Positions 60,363 to 64,000 of a DNA stretch of 64,000 bases are shown one piece after another; position 1 is the stretch's first letter; every line of letters starts with the position of its first letter. The notes under the pieces are model-generated. The model had not been told where the DNA came from. It saw only the letters and a program-made list of their open reading frames with translations, and ran no database searches. The stretch covers positions 310,001 through 374,000 of the forward strand of contig NZ_CP025581.1 in assembly GCF_002865585.1 (NCBI RefSeq). Direction: 5' to 3'. The DNA is from Nocardioides houyundeii (lineage in GTDB: Bacteria > Actinomycetota > Actinomycetes > Propionibacteriales > Nocardioidaceae). The position numbers were made by a program, and so were the translations under genes.

Positions 60363-61528
60363 CAGACCCCGACGTTGTGCTGGAAGTGGGCGCGGTTGGC
60401 GCGGTACTGCTGGTAGGCCGAGTGCCACTGGTTGCGGGCGATGAAGGGCTCGGAGGGGTCGAAGCGCTGCTGGTTCCACGGCTCGAAGTAGCCCAGCTGG
60501 GGGTCGCCGTCGCCGGTGCGCTGGAAGCCGCGGCCCACCTGGAAGTGCCCCGAGGCGTCGTCGTCGAGATAGGGGTAGAACCGCTTCTCGAGCACCGGGT
60601 GCAGCACCACCGGCGCGCGGTAGTCCTCGATGTGGCGCATCATCAGCCGGAACCACTGCCGGAACGTGAAGTCGTCGATGTCGAGCACGACGTAGTCGTC
60701 GGCGTAGGCATTGCGGTCGTAGCCGGTGTTGTTGTTGACCACCCGCACCAGGTCGGTGATCGCGGTGCCGGCGCGGGTGGTGCCCAGGCGCTTCGCCCAC
60801 ACCCGCTGGTCCTGGCGCCGCTTGCGCCACCCCCAGGCGATGGACTGGGCGGTGGCCGGCCCGCACCAGTAGACCTGGTTCTGCTCCCGGCTCCGCCGAC
60901 TCGTCAGGATCGAGGCGCGCCTGGCGTGCTCGCGGGCCTTCTTCGGACGCCCCAGCGTCCCGTCGGGCAGCGGGCGACCCTGGACCTCGGCGCGCAGCAG
61001 CCGCACCTTGTCCACGGCGCGGGCCGCTGCCTCCAGCTCCCGGCGGTCCGCCGCGGCGCGCTCCGTCGGCGTCATCCGACGCCGGCGCTCCAGCAGGCCG
61101 GCGGCGTCCAGGTCGCCGGTTCGCTCGACCCTGCCGCCAGCGGCTTGGCGTGCGTGCCGACCCGCGTCCTGGGCGGCGTACGCCAGCCGGTCGCCGACCT
61201 CGGCCGGGGAGGCCGTGGTCCAGCCCAGGCCCAGGCAGTAGCGCTCGCCGGCGAAGACGGCGCAGCGGGCGGCCTCCGCCGCCGCGGACCGGCGGCCGGT
61301 GAGCGCGCCGGCCTGGACGACGCGGTCGATCTCGACCCGCATCGCGGGCGTGATCCGGCCGTGGGTGCGCCAGTCCGCCTGGGCGCTCGCGCTCGGCGCC
61401 GCCGCGGAGGTGGCAGCTGTGGCGGCGGGCTCGTCGTCGCGCGGCACGAAGGGGGCCGCGGCGAGCAGCAGGGCCAGGCCGCAGAGCGCCAGCTGCCAGC
61501 GTCGGGAGTGAAAGGGGGAGCGAGCCAC
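60362..61528 (-). CDS. Exported papain/C39-like cysteine peptidase
   Basis: A 388-residue exported protein starting at GTG 61528 (GAAGG upstream). The signal/anchor helix is WQLALCGLALLLAAAPF. A helical region with many Arg/Ala (about 60-205) precedes a peptidase-like domain: QVYWCGPATAQSIAWGW (Cys about 222, the catalytic Cys in WCGPA), GHFQVGRGFQRTGDGD (His) and QLGYFEPWNQQRFDP (Asp/Asn). These are the C39/papain-like triad motifs. It may process an exported peptide or act on peptidoglycan; the coupled lipoprotein could be its partner. Downstream of the tRNA-Gly gene on the same strand. Confidence 0.7.
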   Translation of the reverse strand: MARSPFHSRRWQLALCGLALLLAAAPFVPRDDEPAATAATSAAAPSASAQADWRTHGRITPAMRVEIDRVVQAGALTGRRSAAAEAARCAVFAGERYCLGLGWTTASPAEVGDRLAYAAQDAGRHARQAAGGRVERTGDLDAAGLLERRRRMTPTERAAADRRELEAAARAVDKVRLLRAEVQGRPLPDGTLGRPKKAREHARRASILTSRRSREQNQVYWCGPATAQSIAWGWRKRRQDQRVWAKRLGTTRAGTAITDLVRVVNNNTGYDRNAYADDYVVLDIDDFTFRQWFRLMMRHIEDYRAPVVLHPVLEKRFYPYLDDDASGHFQVGRGFQRTGDGDPQLGYFEPWNQQRFDPSEPFIARNQWHSAYQQYRANRAHFQHNVGV

Positions 61529-61732
61529 GAGAGCGCCTTCGGGTGGGGGACGACTGCTACATCGCCCCACTGTTCCCGACTGTCACTCCAGTCGCAACCG
61601 TCCCAGGGTGATAGACGTATCGCGCCCAGGGTCTGCAGCGCTAGCGGGGTGCGTGGGCGCGGTCGCGAGCGCACCAGGCCGGAGTGCGCGGCAGAAGGGG
61701 CTCGGCGCGGACACGAGCCAGGGGGGAGTGCG

Positions 61733-61808
61733 TGGAGCGGACGACGAGACTCGAACTCGCGACATCGACCTTGGGAAGGTCGCGCTCTACCAACTGAGCT
61801 ACGTCCGC
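61733..61808 (-). tRNA. tRNA-Gly (anticodon CCC)
   Basis: The 76-nt minus-strand sequence folds as a standard tRNA: acceptor GCGGACG/CGTCCGC, D-arm AGCTCAGTTGGTAGAGC, anticodon arm CGACC-TTCCCAA-GGTCG with CCC at positions 34-36, T-arm GCGAG-TTCGAGT-CTCGT, discriminator T and an encoded CCA (61733-61735). It reads GGG codons. No integrated element is visible at its 3' end. Confidence 0.97.
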
Positions 61809-61845
61809 ATGCCGTCCGGATCTCTCCGGCCGACGACGGTGGATG

Positions 61846-62607
61846 CTACCCGATCCGCTCCAAGGTGGGGTGCTTGGGCGTCAGACCGTCGCCGGAGGAC
61901 CGGCCCGTGATGCGGCGGTGCACCCACGGGCCGAGGAACTCCCGGGTCCAGCGGGCGTTCTCCCGCAGCTGCTCGCGGCGCGGCAGCACCGTCATCGGCT
62001 GGACCGGGATCGGCACCAGCGGGTGCTCGACACCGAGCGCGTCCAGCACCTGCATCGCCATGTACTGGTGGCCGGCGGCGTTGAGGTGCATCCGGTCCGG
62101 GTCCATGTGCGCGGGCAGGTCGGGCAGGCGCATCCGCCACATGTCGACCAGGGTGGCGTCGTGCTTCTCCGCGATCTCGCGGACCCACTCGTTGAAGATC
62201 GCCATCCGGCCGCGGACCGCGGCGTAGATGCCTGAGCTCCCGGGATCGACGATGGTGAACATCACCACCCGGGCGCCGGTGGCGCTCAGGCGCCCGATCG
62301 CCTCGTCGTACGCCGCGGCGAGGCCGTCGAGGTCGACCCGGGGTCGCAGCACGTCGTTGCCGCCGCCGTGGATCGTCACCAGGTCCGGCTCCAGGGCGAT
62401 GGCCGGGTCGACCTGGTCGGCGATGATCGCGGGCAGCTTGCGCCCGCGGATCGCGAGGTTGGCGTAGCCGAAGTCGTCGGTCTCGCGCGCCAGGTGCTCC
62501 GCGACCCGGTCGGCCCAACCGCGCAGGCCGTTGGGGCGGGTCGGATCCGGATCGCCGACTCCCTCGGTGAAGGAGTCTCCCAGAGCGACGTAGCGGTGAA
62601 ATGTCAT
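61846..62607 (-). CDS. SGNH/GDSL hydrolase
   Basis: A 253-residue esterase/lipase-like enzyme. Block I is YVALGDSFTEGVGDP (Ser 11), block III VTIHGGGNDVLRPR (GxND) and block V DRMHLNAAGHQYMA with the Asp-x-x-His dyad (about 178-182). No signal peptide, so it is cytosolic. GACAAT lies six nt upstream of ATG 62607 (62614-62619, this strand), a leaderless promoter. Divergent from the dCTP deaminase gene. Substrate unknown. Confidence 0.88.
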   Translation of the reverse strand: MTFHRYVALGDSFTEGVGDPDPTRPNGLRGWADRVAEHLARETDDFGYANLAIRGRKLPAIIADQVDPAIALEPDLVTIHGGGNDVLRPRVDLDGLAAAYDEAIGRLSATGARVVMFTIVDPGSSGIYAAVRGRMAIFNEWVREIAEKHDATLVDMWRMRLPDLPAHMDPDRMHLNAAGHQYMAMQVLDALGVEHPLVPIPVQPMTVLPRREQLRENARWTREFLGPWVHRRITGRSSGDGLTPKHPTLERIG

Positions 62608-62646
62608 GGCTCGATTGTCCCCGATGTCGACAAGGCGGGACGACGG

Positions 62647-62652
62647 TAGGGT
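62647..62652 (+). promoter_or_regulatory. Leaderless -10 element (TAGGGT) for the dcd gene
   Basis: TAGGGT, then exactly six nt, then GTG 62659. There is no ribosome site before the start codon, supporting a leaderless mRNA. Confidence 0.55.
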
Positions 62653-62658
62653 GGTCGG

Positions 62659-63234
62659 GTGCTGCTCTCAGATCGCGACATCGCCGCAGAGATCGAGGCC
62701 GGTCGGATCGCCCTCGACCCGTGGGAGTCGACGATGCTCCAGCCCTCGAGCGTGGACATCCGGCTGGACCGCTACTTCCGCGTCTTCGAGAACCACCGCT
62801 ATCCCCACATCGACCCGGCCGCGGACCAGTTCGACCTGACGCGCATGGTCGAGCCCCAGGGCGACGAGGCCTTCATCCTGCACCCCGGCGAGTTCGTGCT
62901 CGGGTCGACGTACGAGGTGTGCTCGCTGCCCGACGACATCGCCGCCCGGGTGGAGGGCAAGTCCTCCCTGGGTCGCCTCGGGCTGCTCACCCACGCCACG
63001 GCCGGGTTCGTGGACCCGGGCTTCTCCGGGCACGTCACCCTGGAGCTGGCGAACGTCGCCACGCTGCCGATCAAGCTCTACCCGGGCATGAAGATCGGCC
63101 AGCTGTGCTTCTTCCGCCTCTCCTCGCCGGCGGAGCACCCCTACGGCTCGGCGAAGTACGGCTCGCGCTACCAGGGCCAGCGAGGTCCGACCCCGTCGAA
63201 GTCCTACGCGAACTTCCACCGCACCCAGATCTGA
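62659..63234 (+). CDS. dcd: dCTP deaminase
   Basis: A 191-residue enzyme of pyrimidine deoxynucleotide metabolism. Signatures are [20 protein letters not shown] at the N-terminus, [20 protein letters not shown] (about 28-47), [20 protein letters not shown] (about 98-118, with the catalytic Glu just after in [15 protein letters not shown]) and the C-terminal [21 protein letters not shown] motif read here as [17 protein letters not shown]. In actinobacteria the enzyme is often bifunctional, giving dUMP from dCTP directly; the sequence is compatible with that. Overlaps the convergent membrane-protein gene by 31 nt. Confidence 0.95.
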   Translation: MLLSDRDIAAEIEAGRIALDPWESTMLQPSSVDIRLDRYFRVFENHRYPHIDPAADQFDLTRMVEPQGDEAFILHPGEFVLGSTYEVCSLPDDIAARVEGKSSLGRLGLLTHATAGFVDPGFSGHVTLELANVATLPIKLYPGMKIGQLCFFRLSSPAEHPYGSAKYGSRYQGQRGPTPSKSYANFHRTQI

Positions 63235-63668
63235 CGGACGCCGACCGCCAGCAGCAGCCAGGTCCACGGCCCCCACAGCACCGCGCCGACGCCGTCCCAG
63301 AAGGTCCAGTAGGCGTGCGGTGTCGGCGTCCGGAACCACGACACCGCCGAGGTCAGGGCCAGGACGGTCAGGAGCGGAGCGCAGACGGTGGCGATCGCGA
63401 TGAGCCACCCAGAGCCCCCGTGGGCCAGCAGGGCGGGCACCGCGAGGGCCAGGACGAGCGCCGCCGCGGCGTACCCACCGGTGGAGAGCGCGTAGTCCCC
63501 GGCGTCCGGGGTGCTGCCGCCGATCAGGAACCACAGGGAGCCGTAGCCGACGACGAGCCCGTTGAGCAGGGTGGGTGGCACCGCGCAGCACAGCGCGTAC
63601 ATCAGCCAGGGTCCCCCGGTCTTGGCCGGCGTCCTGCCGGCCTTGCTGCTGGCCGTTCCTGTGTCCAT
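63204..63668 (-). CDS. Hypothetical membrane protein
   Basis: A 154-residue protein with four hydrophobic helices ([80 protein letters not shown]). ATG 63668 is preceded by GAGGGGG with six nt spacing; a longer frame begins at 63695. No motif recognised. Its tail overlaps dcd by 31 nt. Confidence 0.55.
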   Translation of the reverse strand: MDTGTASSKAGRTPAKTGGPWLMYALCCAVPPTLLNGLVVGYGSLWFLIGGSTPDAGDYALSTGGYAAAALVLALAVPALLAHGGSGWLIAIATVCAPLLTVLALTSAVSWFRTPTPHAYWTFWDGVGAVLWGPWTWLLLAVGVRQIWVRWKFA

Positions 63669-63783
63669 GTCTGCCCCCTCTTCCGGGGCCAGCATGGGCC
63701 AGCGAGCAGCACCGGGGGATGCGTTCGGGTACTCATCCTGCGGACCGGGGTGGCGGCGCGTTGGCAGTTGAGGCTAGCCTTCA

Positions 63784-63802
63784 TTAAGTAAGGCTTCCCT
63801 AA
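63784..63802. promoter_or_regulatory. IdeR/DmdR-type iron box before the lipoprotein gene
   Basis: TTAAGTAAGGCTTCCCTAA differs from the symmetric form TTAGGTAAGGCTTACCTAA at two positions. It ends 14 nt before ATG 63817. A further 10-bp palindrome (AGGCTAGCCT, 63771-63780) sits just upstream and may be a second half-site. The lipoprotein gene should be induced under iron limitation together with the des operon. Confidence 0.8.
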
Positions 63803-63816
63803 CACTGAGGATCTCC

Positions 63817-64000
63817 ATGCGTCGCACCACGATCACGGCCGCCGCGGCCGGTCTCACGCTGCTGCTCTCCGCCTGCTCCACCGGCTCCACCGACACCGCC
63901 GAGGACGAGGCCGCTCCCGTGGAGCCGTCGAGCTCGGTGGACGCGGACGCCTTCCCGGTCACCGTCGAGCACGCTTTCGGCGCGACCGAGATCGAGGCCG
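63817..64000 (+). CDS. Lipoprotein, probable iron-siderophore ABC transporter substrate-binding protein, 3' end cut
   Basis: The first 61 codons are visible. A basic start (MRRTTITAAAAG), hydrophobic core and the lipobox LLSAC give a lipoprotein signal with the lipidated Cys at residue 20; an acidic Ser/Thr linker follows and then PVTVEHAFGATEIEA, which matches the first strand of FecB/FepB-type siderophore-binding proteins (PVTVxHxFGxTxI). The iron box 14 nt upstream supports siderophore uptake; desferrioxamine made by the operon at 34.7 kb is the natural ligand. GAGG precedes ATG 63817. Confidence 0.85.
   Translation, partial: MRRTTITAAAAGLTLLLSACSTGSTDTAEDEAAPVEPSSSVDADAFPVTVEHAFGATEIEA

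Noticed and set aside
1..64000. CRISPR arrays, rRNA genes, riboswitches, insertion sequences
   Set aside because: No spaced direct-repeat array, rRNA segment, transposase or recognisable cobalamin or molybdenum riboswitch was seen, including upstream of eutB and paoA.

Overview
The window is high-GC DNA from an actinobacterium, most likely of the Nocardioides type. Pointers are the GC-rich third codon positions, GTG/TTG starts, dense ATGA/GTGA gene overlaps, frequent leaderless promoters (TAGGGT or TAGCGT 6-8 nt before the start), IdeR-type iron boxes, a mycothiol-dependent maleylpyruvate-isomerase-family protein, a DesA3-like desaturase pair and ESX-like small proteins. I made no database comparison; all calls come from reading the translated sequence.

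Layout. 1-5.2 kb: a partial arginase-family gene, an exported protein, eutBC (ethanolamine ammonia-lyase), a membrane protein and a methyltransferase. 5.3-11.1 kb: a truncated TetR remnant, then a three-subunit molybdenum aldehyde oxidoreductase (paoABC type) with its maturation genes xdhC and mocA. 11.2-12.5 kb: a divergent MerR regulator/esterase pair with a textbook MerR operator. 12.7-20.9 kb: an accessory region with a tyrosine recombinase, YaeQ, small hypotheticals and, at its right end, a coupled DUF262-HEPN pair that looks like a defence module. 21.0-24.4 kb: an AraC regulator and an orphan histidine kinase. 24.4-29.1 kb: ammonium transporter, TetR regulator, glutamine-synthetase-like enzyme and an alpha/beta hydrolase, tied together by four copies of one operator arranged as two pairs. 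29.1-34.7 kb: a stand-alone condensation-domain protein, a hydrolase, a pyruvate-oxidase-like enzyme and an amidohydrolase.

34.7-42.1 kb: a five-gene, translationally coupled desferrioxamine-type siderophore operon behind an iron box: lysine decarboxylase, N-hydroxylase, acyltransferase, NIS synthetase and an unusual penicillin-acylase/GNAT fusion. A second iron box at 63.8 kb precedes a lipoprotein gene that is probably a siderophore-binding protein. 42.1-45.9 kb: a PucR-type regulator divergent from a flavodoxin/ferredoxin-type reductase and a DesA3-like desaturase. 46-53 kb: a propeller-like membrane protein, an SDR, a mycothiol-type enzyme, an NHLRC2-like thioredoxin/NHL protein, an ESX-like trio and a membrane protein. 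53.1-58.6 kb: acyl-CoA dehydrogenase, Rrf2 regulator with a 34-bp palindrome between them, and an exported GH3/PA14 glycosidase. 58.6-64 kb: DUF2461 protein, lipoprotein plus papain/C39-like exported protein, tRNA-Gly(CCC), SGNH esterase, dCTP deaminase, a membrane protein and the partial lipoprotein.

A technical warning: eight genes between 5.3 and 27.8 kb are broken, and every one is repaired by adding a single G (or C) to an existing G/C run. That uniformity suggests homopolymer under-calling in the assembly rather than eight independent pseudogenes, so I describe the likely intact products.
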